DNA of 64,000 bases from Streptomyces filamentosus. GTDB taxonomy: Bacteria > Actinomycetota > Actinomycetes > Streptomycetales > Streptomycetaceae. Position 1 is the first letter of the stretch. Each line of letters opens with the position of its first letter. The notes under the pieces were generated by a model. The model saw only the letters and a list, made by a program, of their open reading frames with translations, searched no databases and was not told the DNA's origin. The position numbers and the translations under genes were made by a program. This document shows, piece by piece, positions 1 through 8,511 of the stretch. The DNA lies in NCBI RefSeq assembly GCF_014654895.1, contig NZ_BNBE01000002.1, forward strand, positions 1,612,001-1,676,000, given 5' to 3'.

Positions 1-1
1 G

Positions 2-736
2 CTGCTGAACACATCCGAGACGGCGGCGGTCGACTCCGTGCGGCTGTGCGTGTCGGCGGGCGAGAATCTGCCGGCTTCCCTCAGCGAACGGATCCGCACC
101 GCCTTCCAGGCCGGGCTGTTCAACGGTCTCGGCGCCACCGAGGTGCTCTACACGGTCGTCGGCACCCCGCCGGGAATCAACCGTCCGGGAACCTTCGGGG
201 TGCCGGTGCCCGGGATATCCGCGACCGTCCGCGCCGCGGACGGCACGCCCGTCGCCGACGGGGAGGAAGGCCGACTCCACATCGCCGGCCCGACCGTCGC
301 CCTCGGCTACATCGGCCGCCCGGAGGCCGCCGCAGTCACCTTCGCCGACGGCGGCGCCTACACCGGCGACATGGTGCGCCGCGACCCGGACGGGGCATTC
401 GTCCATCTCTGCCGCGTCGATGACCTGCTCAACCTGGGCGGCTACAAGGTCGCGCCGGGAGAGATCGAGAACGTCATCCGCGACGCTGACGGGGTCCAGG
501 ACTGCGCGGTGGTCGGCGGTCGCGATGCGGACGGCCTGGAGCAGGCCGTGGCGTACCTGGTGGCCCGGCCGGGATGCGACGAGGCCGTGGTGCGGCGCGC
601 GGTGATGGCCGCGATCCGCGGCGGTCTTGCCGCCTACAAGCGGCCAGCCCGTCTGGAGTTTCGCCACGAGCTCCCGACCACGTCGACCGGCAAGCTGGCC
701 GCCTTCCAGCTGCGAAGGGCGGCTGGACAACCGTGA
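2..736 (+). CDS. AMP-forming acyl/aryl-CoA (or acyl-ACP) ligase, C-terminal part; 5' end outside window
   Basis: The frame is open from base 2 with no start, so this is the 3' part of a longer gene (ANL enzymes are usually about 500 residues; about 245 are visible). Visible ANL motifs are NGLGATEV (adenine-binding loop), YTGD (ribose-binding Asp), the hinge region GGYKVAPGEIE and the C-terminal LPTTSTGKL with the catalytic Lys. The enzyme would adenylate a carboxylic acid and pass it to CoA or a carrier protein. The stop overlaps the next start (GTGA), so it is translationally coupled to the ketosynthase genes and probably supplies their starter acid. The substrate cannot be read from this half. 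The family call is secure. Confidence 0.9.
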   Translation: MLNTSETAAVDSVRLCVSAGENLPASLSERIRTAFQAGLFNGLGATEVLYTVVGTPPGINRPGTFGVPVPGISATVRAADGTPVADGEEGRLHIAGPTVALGYIGRPEAAAVTFADGGAYTGDMVRRDPDGAFVHLCRVDDLLNLGGYKVAPGEIENVIRDADGVQDCAVVGGRDADGLEQAVAYLVARPGCDEAVVRRAVMAAIRGGLAAYKRPARLEFRHELPTTSTGKLAAFQLRRAAGQP

Positions 737-1869
737 CCTGGGACATTACCGGCATGGCCGCCGTCGCCAACATCGGCGCCAGCCCCGAAGAGATCTTCAC
801 CGCCTTGTGCGCGGGCCAGGAGAGCCGCACGCCTCTGCGAGTGTTCGACCCCGACAAGTACAGGGCGGTCTACGCCTACGAGATCGACGACCGGCCCGAG
901 GGCGGCGGCGACATCCCGCGCCGCGCCACCCGCTGGCTCACCACCGTCGTCCGTGAGGCAGTCGCCGACGCGGGCCTGGACGAGGACCTGTCCCAGATAC
1001 CCGTGCTGGTCGGGACCACCATGCGCGAGCAGCGCAGCCTCGAACTGTGGTGGCGCGAGAACGCGGACGTCGCCCTCGAAGACCTGCACTTCGGCACCGC
1101 CCTGAAGGCGGCCTTCGGTGCGTCCACCACCTACACCTTCGCCAACGCCTGCTCGGCCACCCTGTACGCGCTCGGCATGGCCACCGACATGATCGAACTC
1201 GGCATGGCCAACACGGTCGTCGTCGCCGGCACCGACGCCGCCACCGAGAGCGGCTTCGGCACGCTCGACCGAGTGCAGAACGACATCCCTGACGCGCTCC
1301 GCCCCTTCGACACCACGCACAAGGGCATGCTGATGGGCGAGGGCGCGGCAGCCGTCGTCGTCCAGCGCACCGGCACGGGGAACGGCCCCGTGCACGCCCG
1401 GGTGCGCGGTGTGGGCATGAACTGCGACGCCCACCACCCCACCGCGCCCGACCCCGACGGCATCACCCGTGCGATCCAGGACGCCTACCGCAGAGCAGGG
1501 GTACAGGCGCAGGACATCGACCTGGTGATGCTGCACGGCAGCGGCACCCCCCGCAACGACGCGACGGAGTCGAGCGTCCTGCGCCGCGTCTTCGACGGCG
1601 CCGGACCCGGGCCGCTGATGACCGCCATCAAGGCGATGACCGGCCACACCCTGGGCGGTTCGGGACTCCTCAGCCTCGTGATGGCGGTGCTCGCCATGAA
1701 GGAGAGGAAGGTCCCCCCGGTCCTGGGACTGATCGATCCGATCCCCGAGGCCACGGGACTGGGCCTGGTGCAGGGCGCCCCCGCGGTCGGCGACCTGACC
1801 ATCGCACAGATCGACGCCTTCGGCTTCGGAGGGATCAACGCCGTCGCGATCGTGGAGGCAGCCCGATGA
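733..1869 (+). CDS. beta-ketoacyl-ACP synthase (KAS II-like), catalytic subunit
   Basis: A 378-residue thiolase-fold ketosynthase. The active-site Cys lies in FANACSATLYALG, and the two catalytic His lie in LHGSGTPRNDATE and KAMTGHTLGGSG, so the Cys-His-His triad is complete. The C-terminal FGFGGINAVAIVE is the usual FGGxN loop. The chosen GTG at 733 overlaps the stop of the ligase gene; the open frame extends further upstream but only over that ligase. The stop overlaps the start of the second, Cys-less ketosynthase-like gene, as in KS-alpha/KS-beta pairs of type II polyketide and related pathways. It should condense an ACP-bound acyl starter with an extender. Product unknown. Confidence 0.92.
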   Translation: MTWDITGMAAVANIGASPEEIFTALCAGQESRTPLRVFDPDKYRAVYAYEIDDRPEGGGDIPRRATRWLTTVVREAVADAGLDEDLSQIPVLVGTTMREQRSLELWWRENADVALEDLHFGTALKAAFGASTTYTFANACSATLYALGMATDMIELGMANTVVVAGTDAATESGFGTLDRVQNDIPDALRPFDTTHKGMLMGEGAAAVVVQRTGTGNGPVHARVRGVGMNCDAHHPTAPDPDGITRAIQDAYRRAGVQAQDIDLVMLHGSGTPRNDATESSVLRRVFDGAGPGPLMTAIKAMTGHTLGGSGLLSLVMAVLAMKERKVPPVLGLIDPIPEATGLGLVQGAPAVGDLTIAQIDAFGFGGINAVAIVEAAR

Positions 1870-2834
1870 GCGGGACGAGTACCGAACGGATGAGCAACCC
1901 GAGCACCCGGAAGGTCGTCGTCACGGGCATCGGCCTGGCGCTCCCTGGTGTCGCGACGTACGGCCATCTCCTCGGACCGCTGCCCGTCGAGGGCGGCTTC
2001 GACCCGGCCACCGGACTACGCGGACGCGAGATGCGCCACAAGGACCGCGCGTCCCGGCTCGCCCTGCGGGCCGCCGAGTTCGCCCTCCACGACGCGGGCC
2101 TGACCGACGCCGACGCGACGTTCACGGGCGCGGCTGATACGACCGCCGTCGTGGTCAGCACCAACCTGGGCAACGTGGACAGCGTCTGCGAAGCCGCCGA
2201 CACCATCGCCAGGGAAGGCGTCAGGGGCCTCAGCCCGCTGGGCCTGCCCCAGACCTCAAGCAACGTCATCGCCGGCTGGGTGGCCATCGGCTACGGGCTG
2301 CGCGGCCCCAACCTCACCCTCTGCAACGGCACCACCAGCGGTCTGGACGCCCTCGCCTGGGCCCGCAACCTCATCGTGGCCGGGCGCGCCGAAGCAGCCG
2401 TCGTCGTCGGCGTCGAACCGGCCAACGACGTGACGGCGAAGCTGCTCGGGGAGCCGTCCACCGACGCGGCGGTCGCCGTCGTCCTCGAACCGGCGGACGC
2501 AGTCGCTTCCCGTGGCGCGCGGCCTCGCGCCACGATCGCCGGGTACGCACGGGCCAGAGACCTCGCCGCAGCGCTGACCGGCGCCGGTGTGACGGAGGAG
2601 AAATCCATCGGACTGTGGCTCGGGGACGAGGCGGGTGCCGGGGCGGGCCATCTGCTCGCAGGCACTCGCCGGATCGGCCTGGAGGCCCAGCTAGGACCGC
2701 TGTCCGGGGCACTGGGCGTCCTGCAGTGCGCTGCCGGAGCTGCCTTCCTGGAGAGCGACGCCCCCGGAAACGTGCTCGCCACGGCCGGAGGCCCTCGCCA
2801 CGACGCGGCAGCCGCTCTGCTGCTAACCCCTTGA
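1866..2834 (+). CDS. ketosynthase-like protein without active-site Cys (chain-length-factor-like partner)
   Basis: A 322-residue thiolase-fold protein, shorter than the roughly 400 residues usual for the family. It begins with the typical KVVVTGIGLALPG strand. Where ketosynthases have xACSSx it reads LCNGTTSGLDAL, so the nucleophilic Cys position is Thr. I also see no clear HGTGT or KxxxGHxxG His motif, so it is probably not a condensing enzyme by itself. Its ATG overlaps the stop of the active ketosynthase (ATGA), which suggests a heterodimer like KS/CLF. Alternative: a degenerate KAS III-like protein. The thiolase fold is fairly secure; the partner role is inferred from position. Confidence 0.75.
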   Translation: MSGTSTERMSNPSTRKVVVTGIGLALPGVATYGHLLGPLPVEGGFDPATGLRGREMRHKDRASRLALRAAEFALHDAGLTDADATFTGAADTTAVVVSTNLGNVDSVCEAADTIAREGVRGLSPLGLPQTSSNVIAGWVAIGYGLRGPNLTLCNGTTSGLDALAWARNLIVAGRAEAAVVVGVEPANDVTAKLLGEPSTDAAVAVVLEPADAVASRGARPRATIAGYARARDLAAALTGAGVTEEKSIGLWLGDEAGAGAGHLLAGTRRIGLEAQLGPLSGALGVLQCAAGAAFLESDAPGNVLATAGGPRHDAAAALLLTP

Positions 2835-2874
2835 CCAACCACTCGTCCATCCACGTAGGAGCCAGGGGAACACC

Positions 2875-3876
2875 ATGACCACTGCGCCCGTGAACATCGA
2901 GGAGCTCCGCGCTCTGATAGCCAGAGCACTGGAGATCGAGCCCGAGGAGGTCACCGACGAGGCGCACTTCACCGACGAGCTCGACATCGACTCGCTGCTG
3001 ATGCTCGAAATCTCCACCCGCGTCGAGAACACGTTCGGCGTCCCGGAGAACACCGTGGTCGTCAGCGGTGCCAGGACCCTCGCCGAACTGCACGCCGTCG
3101 TCGTCTCGAAGCTCGTCAGCGAGACGTCGACCCAGCCGGTCATCCGCCCGAGACCGCTGCGCGACCCAGCGGCGCGCCTGTTCCTGTTCCACCACGCCGG
3201 CGGCTCTCACCTGCTCTACCGAGGCTGGGCGGAACTCTTCCCCCAGGACTGGGAGCTCTGCCTCGTGGAGGCCCCGGGCCGCGGCCGGCTGCAGTCCTTG
3301 CCGCTGATCGACAACTGCGACCGGCTGGTCGACTACTTCCACACCGCGATCGCACCCCTGCTCGACCGGCCCTTCGGGTTCTTCGGCCACAGCATGGGCG
3401 CACTCATCGCCTACCAGCTCACCCGCCGCCTTCACCACGGAGGGGACCCGCTCCCGGACTGGCTGGGGGTGTCCGCCTACGGCGCCCCGCGAGGCGAGGC
3501 CGGCGCCGACGACCGCCCTCACCTGATGTCCGACGACGACCTGCGCGGCTGGCTGCGAAACGTGGGCGGCTGCCAGCCGCAGCTCCTCGACGACGACGCC
3601 ATCTGGCACAAGTTCGCCCCGGTGTTCCGTGGTGACTTCAAGCTCCTGGACACCTGGGCTCCTCCCCGTGCCCCCGAGCCGCTGCCCGTTCCGCTCTCGG
3701 TATTCGGGGGCCGCCGCGACAAGCTGACCGGCGAGGACAGTCTGCTCTCCTGGGAAGCGTTCACCACGCACTTCCGCAGACTCGAGCTGTACGAGGGCGA
3801 CCACTTCTACCTGACGAGCCACCGGCGACATCTCGCTGCCGCCATCACGGCCGCGATGCGCTCCTCCGCCGCATGA
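2875..3876 (+). CDS. acyl carrier protein - type II thioesterase didomain
   Basis: Residues about 1-85 form an ACP with the phosphopantetheine Ser in DELDIDSLLMLEI. Residues about 95-325 form an alpha/beta-hydrolase thioesterase with FHHAGGS near the start, the nucleophile elbow GHSMGAL, an Asp in GGRRDKLT and the catalytic His in GDHFYL. Type II thioesterases of polyketide and peptide assembly lines look like this. A stand-alone ACP fused to one is unusual outside multimodular proteins. It follows the KS pair by 40 bases, with the RBS-like aggagccaggggaa before the ATG. The cluster therefore has activation, condensation, carrier and release functions in four genes. No ketoreductase or dehydratase is visible in this window. 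Confidence 0.9.
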   Translation: MTTAPVNIEELRALIARALEIEPEEVTDEAHFTDELDIDSLLMLEISTRVENTFGVPENTVVVSGARTLAELHAVVVSKLVSETSTQPVIRPRPLRDPAARLFLFHHAGGSHLLYRGWAELFPQDWELCLVEAPGRGRLQSLPLIDNCDRLVDYFHTAIAPLLDRPFGFFGHSMGALIAYQLTRRLHHGGDPLPDWLGVSAYGAPRGEAGADDRPHLMSDDDLRGWLRNVGGCQPQLLDDDAIWHKFAPVFRGDFKLLDTWAPPRAPEPLPVPLSVFGGRRDKLTGEDSLLSWEAFTTHFRRLELYEGDHFYLTSHRRHLAAAITAAMRSSAA

Positions 3877-3953
3877 GCGCGTTCTCCCCACCACGCCACC
3901 CGCTGGACGGCCTAGTCCAACAGCGTCCCCGCGGAGAGTGTCCGGGTGGGCTC

Positions 3954-4343
3954 TCAGGCGTCGGGGTCGACTTCGGGGTGGGTGAACCGCACAGGCCGGC
4001 CGAGCGAACGGGCGTAGGCGATCTCGGCCCTGGTGCTGTCACCGATGTAGTCGCCGACCACGAGTACCTCATCAGCCAGCAGGATCTTCGACCGGTGCAG
4101 CTCGTCGAGCCGAATCTTCAGCGCCTCAGCCTCGACAGGATCGGACCAGAGCTCGTGCGGCGACTTCAGGTCGCAACCAGGCTTGACGACGATCCGTCCG
4201 GCCTTGGTCTCCCGCACATCGGCCTCAACCATCTCGGCCATGAAACGAGTGGAGCCGCAAATCGCCACAATTCGAGGGAAGCTCAGCAGCTTTTTCGCCT
4301 CGGCGAGCTTCTCTGCGGGGCTGATCACTTGCGGCGACGACAC
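3954..4343 (-). CDS. DUF4406 / nucleoside 2-deoxyribosyltransferase-like protein
   Basis: A 129-residue protein. The GTG at 4343 is preferred because it follows a perfect AGGAGG with 5-6 bases spacing; the longer open frame to 4436 has no such signal. It contains IVAICGSTRF near the N terminus, VVVGDYIGDSTRAEIAYA and a final GRPVRF strand. These are the strand and loop pattern of the small Rossmann-like nucleoside deoxyribosyltransferase/DUF4406 families, which bind a nucleotide or nucleoside. Convergent with the ACP-thioesterase gene and not part of that cluster. Substrate unknown. Confidence 0.75.
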   Translation of the reverse strand: MSSPQVISPAEKLAEAKKLLSFPRIVAICGSTRFMAEMVEADVRETKAGRIVVKPGCDLKSPHELWSDPVEAEALKIRLDELHRSKILLADEVLVVGDYIGDSTRAEIAYARSLGRPVRFTHPEVDPDA

Positions 4344-4877
4344 TGGTTCCTCCTGGTGGTGCGGCCCGAGGGGGCCTGCGGGGACGAGAACGAAGACGCC
4401 CAAGATCATCTTCGGGTGGACGGCGTGGACACCCACGCGCGCTCACTCTATGCGGCGAAAGCCCCCTGCCTGTTGCCGCGGCGCCCGCCGGCGCCGCCCC
4501 TACGCCCCGCCTGCCCGATGCCGAGCCGGTCCTTCTCGCCATGGAAGACCGGCGCCGGATACCGCGTTCGCCTCCTCGATCGGCCGAGTCACGAGGCGGG
4601 GGCCGCGATGTCGACTTGGTGGGCTGGCCCCCGCCGGCAACTGTGGCAGTGCCCGATCGGGCTCGGGCACTGCCACACCCCGAACGAGGGAGGCACGGGC
4701 AGATGACCGCGTTGACAGAGCGCTATACGGCGTGCGGCCCCTGTGCACCCGGCGCGGCCCGCCGCAGCTCGGTGAGCGTCTGGCGACGACGGTCCACGCC
4801 CGCATGCTGATCGCCCCGACCGCCCGCCGCCCGCCCATCATCTGACCGCTATCGCTGTGCGCCTCGACGAGGAGACC
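4344..4877. other. 534-base intergenic region
   Basis: Several overlapping open frames cross this stretch, but none has a recognisable motif or a ribosome binding site and I read them as GC-skew artefacts. The one clear structure is the perfect hairpin at 4642-4677. The region separates the divergent DUF4406 gene (leftward) from the kinase gene starting at 4878 (rightward), so promoters for both should lie here. Confidence 0.5.
4642..4677. promoter_or_regulatory. 14-bp perfect inverted repeat (hairpin), 8-base loop
   Basis: Bases 4642-4655 (tgtggcagtgcccg) pair perfectly with 4664-4677 around the loop atcgggct. There is no T-run after either arm. It lies upstream of two divergent genes rather than downstream of a coding region, so it could be an operator or attenuator as well as a bidirectional terminator. 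The structure is seen directly; the role is unknown. Confidence 0.7.
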
Positions 4878-5978
4878 ATGTCCACCCCATCTCAGCAGCC
4901 CGTCGCCCATCCCGCCACCGCACCTACCCCGCCCGGCCATACCGCGGCGGGGAACCAGATCAGGGCGATCGCCGACACGCTGGTGCTCGCGTACGGACTG
5001 CACCCGGCAGAGGTAACGCGCATCCCGGAGGGCACCGCGACGGACAACTACGTCGTCGTGGACCAGGCGGGCCGGTGGCACTTCGCCAAGGTCTACCGCA
5101 CGCGAGAGCACCTGGATCTGGAGCGGGCGTCGGTCGAACTGTCCGAGTACTGCGCCGACGGAGGTGTCGCGACCGCGCGGGCAACCCGCACGCGCGAGCA
5201 CGAGCTCATCGCGACCCACGGCCGCCTGCCGATGTCCCTGTGGTCGTACGTGCCGCATACCACAACTGGCGAAGGCGGCCTGATGGGCGCACGGTGGGCA
5301 GCCGTCGGCACAGCGATGGGCCATCTCCACCGTCGGCTCGCCGCTCACCCCAGCGCCGTACCTGCCCTGGAACCTGGTGCTGCGGTATGTGACGTGGCCA
5401 CCGCACGAGACAGCTACAAGGGTCTGATCCGCGCTTTCCAGAGCAAGCCCGGGCTCGGGGAGTTCGAGTCATGGTCGCTGCAGGCGACGTGTGAGCGGCA
5501 AGCTCTCCTGGGGCGCGTCGAGCGCATCCTTGCTTCGCTTCCACCGCTGACTGTCCAGATCCTGCACGGCGACCTGTCAGGACCCAACGTCTTGTTCAAG
5601 GACGACGATGCCGCCGCGTTCGTGGACTTCCGACCGCCCACAGCCGGGTACCTCGCCTGGGAAATCGCACGTCTGGGCTGTGACCCCAGCAGCGTGCTGG
5701 CCAACGGTGTGGAGGGCTGGCTTGCCGGATACACCGATCTCACCCTGGCCTACCGGGACGCCAACCCCAAGGCGTCCGCGAACGACCTCGTGTCCTCGCT
5801 CCGTGTGGGCTGTGCAGCCGTGCTCTGCTCAACGTTTCCGTTCTCGGCACCAGTGAAGCGTCCACATATCGTCGACGCCGCGCTGGAGTCCTACGGCAGG
5901 GCGCGGCACGAGGCCGATCTGATGCTGCTGGACCAGCTACCTGCCTTGGAGGAGGCCCTGCGCGACGCTCTTGTCTGA
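4878..5978 (+). CDS. APH/choline-kinase-fold phosphotransferase
   Basis: A 366-residue kinase-like protein. ATG 4878 has GAGGAG five bases upstream; an earlier ATG-like start at 4857 lacks this. The N lobe contains NYVVVDQAGRWHFAKVY, with the ATP-binding Lys in FAKVY. The catalytic loop is LHGDLSGPNVLF (HxDxxxxN) and the metal-binding motif is FVDFRPP (DF instead of DxD). Such proteins phosphorylate small-molecule hydroxyls (aminoglycosides, choline, macrolides, homoserine). It closely resembles the product of 8508-9554 in the catalytic loop and in the following WE-xx-RL-xx-DPxxVLA stretch, so the two are paralogues flanking the ABC transporter. Substrate not predictable. Confidence 0.85.
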   Translation: MSTPSQQPVAHPATAPTPPGHTAAGNQIRAIADTLVLAYGLHPAEVTRIPEGTATDNYVVVDQAGRWHFAKVYRTREHLDLERASVELSEYCADGGVATARATRTREHELIATHGRLPMSLWSYVPHTTTGEGGLMGARWAAVGTAMGHLHRRLAAHPSAVPALEPGAAVCDVATARDSYKGLIRAFQSKPGLGEFESWSLQATCERQALLGRVERILASLPPLTVQILHGDLSGPNVLFKDDDAAAFVDFRPPTAGYLAWEIARLGCDPSSVLANGVEGWLAGYTDLTLAYRDANPKASANDLVSSLRVGCAAVLCSTFPFSAPVKRPHIVDAALESYGRARHEADLMLLDQLPALEEALRDALV

Positions 5979-6486
5979 CTTCATGGCCCTCATCCGCCCT
6001 GGCTGGCGGCCTCCGCGGCCTGCACCAGGCTTGCACCCGCGCCCAGCAGACCGCCCAGTTCAACGCGGCCAAGAGCCCCACCGTCCCGAACACCGCGCGG
6101 TTGACACCGTCGACAGTGACGGCTGGCCGCGCGTCGGCCGTAGTCGGGGTCACCGGCGGCTGGAAGGACCGGTCCGCAATGCCCGTCAACCACGGCGTTT
6201 CGGCCACCTTCGCCATCCACCGCTCCCATGTCCTGTGTGGATCGGTGCACACAGCACGAACTGATTTTCGCCCAGTTCCGGGGTTCGAACGCCGTCCGAA
6301 TCCTGTGTCCTCGCTCCACTGCCTTGAGTCGTTGAGCCATCCGACATCCCAACTCGCCCTTCTGGAGGCCGTGATGTACCCCCTTCCTACTTCCCTCCGG
6401 CGGGTCCATCAGCTTCGGTGCGGAGCTCGCCCCGCTGTGGCTGGCCCTTGCCGTCACGCGTCTGGTCCGGATACGAGGTGGGGGGC
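5979..6486. other. 508-base intergenic region without a convincing gene
   Basis: Open frames occur on both strands but none shows a family motif or a good ribosome binding site. A stretch at about 6274-6345, read on the minus strand, looks superficially tRNA-like (ggatggctcaacgactc at one end and ggcgttcgaaccccgg at the other). The T-stem does not pair, so I do not call a tRNA. Promoters for the ABC transporter gene should lie near the 3' end of this gap. Confidence 0.4.
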
Positions 6487-8511
6487 ATGACCGACACGAC
6501 AGGTGCACAGCCGGCCGCCGAGAAGGAGGCGTCGGAGTCGGAGCGGCTGCTGTTCGGGGGGAAGCTCACCTACGACCAGGGCTTCGCCGTCCACGCCGAC
6601 GCCTGGGCGGTGCTCGGGATGTGGGAGATGGCCCGGTCGCTCCCCCGGCAGGTCCGCCTCGCCATCCGGCTCGCCCGCGAGGTCGACCGCCGGGCGTTCG
6701 CCACGGTCGCGTTCAGCGAAATCGTGCAGGGCATCACCCAGGCCGTCTCCCTGATCATGGTCAACGCCCTGCTGGTGCGGCTCCTCGCTCCGGGAGACAT
6801 CCCCGGACGACTGAATGCCGCGCTGCCGGCAATCATCGCCGTGGCCGTCCTGTCGTCGGTCGGCGCGGCCTGCCGGTCGGCCTCGCTTGCCGCCACCCGC
6901 GTCCTGGAGCCGAAGGTGCAGCGGGCGGCGACCGAGCGCTACCTCGGGCTGGTGGCGCGGGTGGAGCTGGAGGCGATCGAAGACGACGGCTTCCACAAGC
7001 TGATGGACACCGCGCAGTGGGGCGCGGACGCCGCGCGGAGGATGGTCGGCTACTGCACCGCCGTAGTCACCTCCCTGATCTCATTGATCGCGGCCGCCGG
7101 CGTTCTGACCGTGCTCCACCCGATTCTGCTTCCGCTCCTGGTCCTGATGGCGCTGCCAAGTGCGTGGGGCTCGATCAGCATGGCCCGGCACCGTTACGTG
7201 AGCTTCCACCGTTTCGCGCAGCACGCGCGGGCGGCCAAGCTGCTCAGCCAGCTGCTGATCGACCAGAAGGCCGCGGCCGAGGTCCGCGTCCACGGGGTGG
7301 CTCCCCTGCTGCTCACGCACTTCCGGCTGATGGCCGAGACCAGCGAGGAGGAGCAGACGAGGCTGGCCCGGACCGGAGTGAAGGTGAGCCTGCTCGCCGA
7401 CTCCGCCAGGGGGCTGGCGACCGTCACCACCTACGGCGTGCTCGGGGCGCTGCTGTGGGCCGGGCGGATGGACCTCGCCATCGCCGGCACGGCGGTCCTG
7501 GCGATCCGGTCCAGTTCGGCCAGCATCACCAGCCTCGTCCTGCGCGTCACCGAACTCCAGGCCGAGGCCCTGTACATCGCGGACCTGGAGCGCCTGTGCG
7601 ACGAGGCCGCCCGGCGCGCCGTCCCGGACGGCGGCCGGAACCTCCCAGAGGTGGTCGACGAGATCCGCTTCGAGAACGTCACCTACACCTATCCCGGCAA
7701 GGACACGCCGTCCCTGGAGAATGTCGATCTCGTCATCCCCCGGGGCAAGACCGTCGCCCTGGTGGGGACGAACGGGGCCGGCAAGTCCACCCTGGTCAGC
7801 CTCCTCAGCGGTGTGCGGCAGCCCACCGGGGGGCGGGTCCTGTGGGGCGGGGTCAGCACCACCGAGGCCGACCGGGAACAGATCTTCGACCGAGTCGCGA
7901 TGGTGGCCCAGGACTTCTACCGGTGGCCCTTTACCTTCCGCCTCAACATCGGCATCGGCCGTAGCTCGGCCGCCCCGTGGGACGACGCGGAGATCTGGGA
8001 TGCCGCCGCGTACTCCGGCGCCGACAAGGTCGTCGCCCGGCTCGCGCAGGGCCTCGACGCGCTGCTCGCCCGTGGCTACCAGCGCGGGCAAGAGATCTCC
8101 GGTGGGCAGTGGCAGAAGCTGGGGCTCGCCCGCGCCCGGCTGCGCCGGGGAGAGGTCCTGATCGTCGACGAACCCACCAGCGCCCTCGACGCCGCGGCCG
8201 AGCAGCGGGTCTTCGACCAGATCCACCGGCTCGCCGATGAAGGGCAGACGGTCGTCTTGATCACGCACCGGCTCGCCAGCGCGCGTCACGCCGACCTCAT
8301 CTACGTCCTCGACGAAGGCCGTGTCGCGGAGCACGGAACGTTCGAGGAGCTCATGGACCCCACTGTCGGGACGGGCGCGTTCCGTGACGCGTACCTCCTG
8401 CAGGCCCGGCAGTTCCTGCCCGCTTCGCAGCTGCCGGCCCAGGCCGGCGCGACGGACGGGATGCCGGACGAACCGGCGGGCGCGGCCGGTGAGGGGCAGG
8501 TGGTGTCATGA
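6487..8511 (+). CDS. ABC transporter, fused permease/ATP-binding half-transporter
   Basis: A 674-residue exporter-type half transporter. ATG 6487 follows GAGGTGGGGGGC. Residues about 60-370 hold the membrane domain with several hydrophobic segments (for example SLIMVNALLVRLL and LISLIAAAGVLTVLHPILL). Residues about 390-620 hold the nucleotide-binding domain with Walker A GTNGAGKST, signature ISGGQWQK, Walker B VLIVDEPTSALD and the H-loop ITHRL. A homodimer would be a full transporter. The stop overlaps the start of the next kinase gene (ATGA), so the two are co-expressed. Probable role: export of, or self-protection from, the metabolite handled by this operon. Confidence 0.93.
   Translation: MTDTTGAQPAAEKEASESERLLFGGKLTYDQGFAVHADAWAVLGMWEMARSLPRQVRLAIRLAREVDRRAFATVAFSEIVQGITQAVSLIMVNALLVRLLAPGDIPGRLNAALPAIIAVAVLSSVGAACRSASLAATRVLEPKVQRAATERYLGLVARVELEAIEDDGFHKLMDTAQWGADAARRMVGYCTAVVTSLISLIAAAGVLTVLHPILLPLLVLMALPSAWGSISMARHRYVSFHRFAQHARAAKLLSQLLIDQKAAAEVRVHGVAPLLLTHFRLMAETSEEEQTRLARTGVKVSLLADSARGLATVTTYGVLGALLWAGRMDLAIAGTAVLAIRSSSASITSLVLRVTELQAEALYIADLERLCDEAARRAVPDGGRNLPEVVDEIRFENVTYTYPGKDTPSLENVDLVIPRGKTVALVGTNGAGKSTLVSLLSGVRQPTGGRVLWGGVSTTEADREQIFDRVAMVAQDFYRWPFTFRLNIGIGRSSAAPWDDAEIWDAAAYSGADKVVARLAQGLDALLARGYQRGQEISGGQWQKLGLARARLRRGEVLIVDEPTSALDAAAEQRVFDQIHRLADEGQTVVLITHRLASARHADLIYVLDEGRVAEHGTFEELMDPTVGTGAFRDAYLLQARQFLPASQLPAQAGATDGMPDEPAGAAGEGQVVS

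Noticed and set aside
634..1647. Long minus-strand ORF opposite the ketosynthase gene
   Set aside because: Gly/Val/Arg-rich antisense frame of a clearly coding plus-strand gene; no motif and no start signal.
2371..3894. 507-codon minus-strand ORF over the ACP-thioesterase gene
   Set aside because: No family motif; the plus strand has ACP Ser and thioesterase catalytic residues in frame.
4500..5348. Minus-strand ORF across the intergenic region and kinase start
   Set aside because: Overlaps the well-supported kinase gene, no RBS, low-complexity composition.
6274..6345. tRNA-like sequence on the minus strand
   Set aside because: It has a TTCGAAC T-loop and a GCTCAACG D-arm-like segment, but the T-stem and acceptor stem do not pair and no anticodon stem could be drawn.
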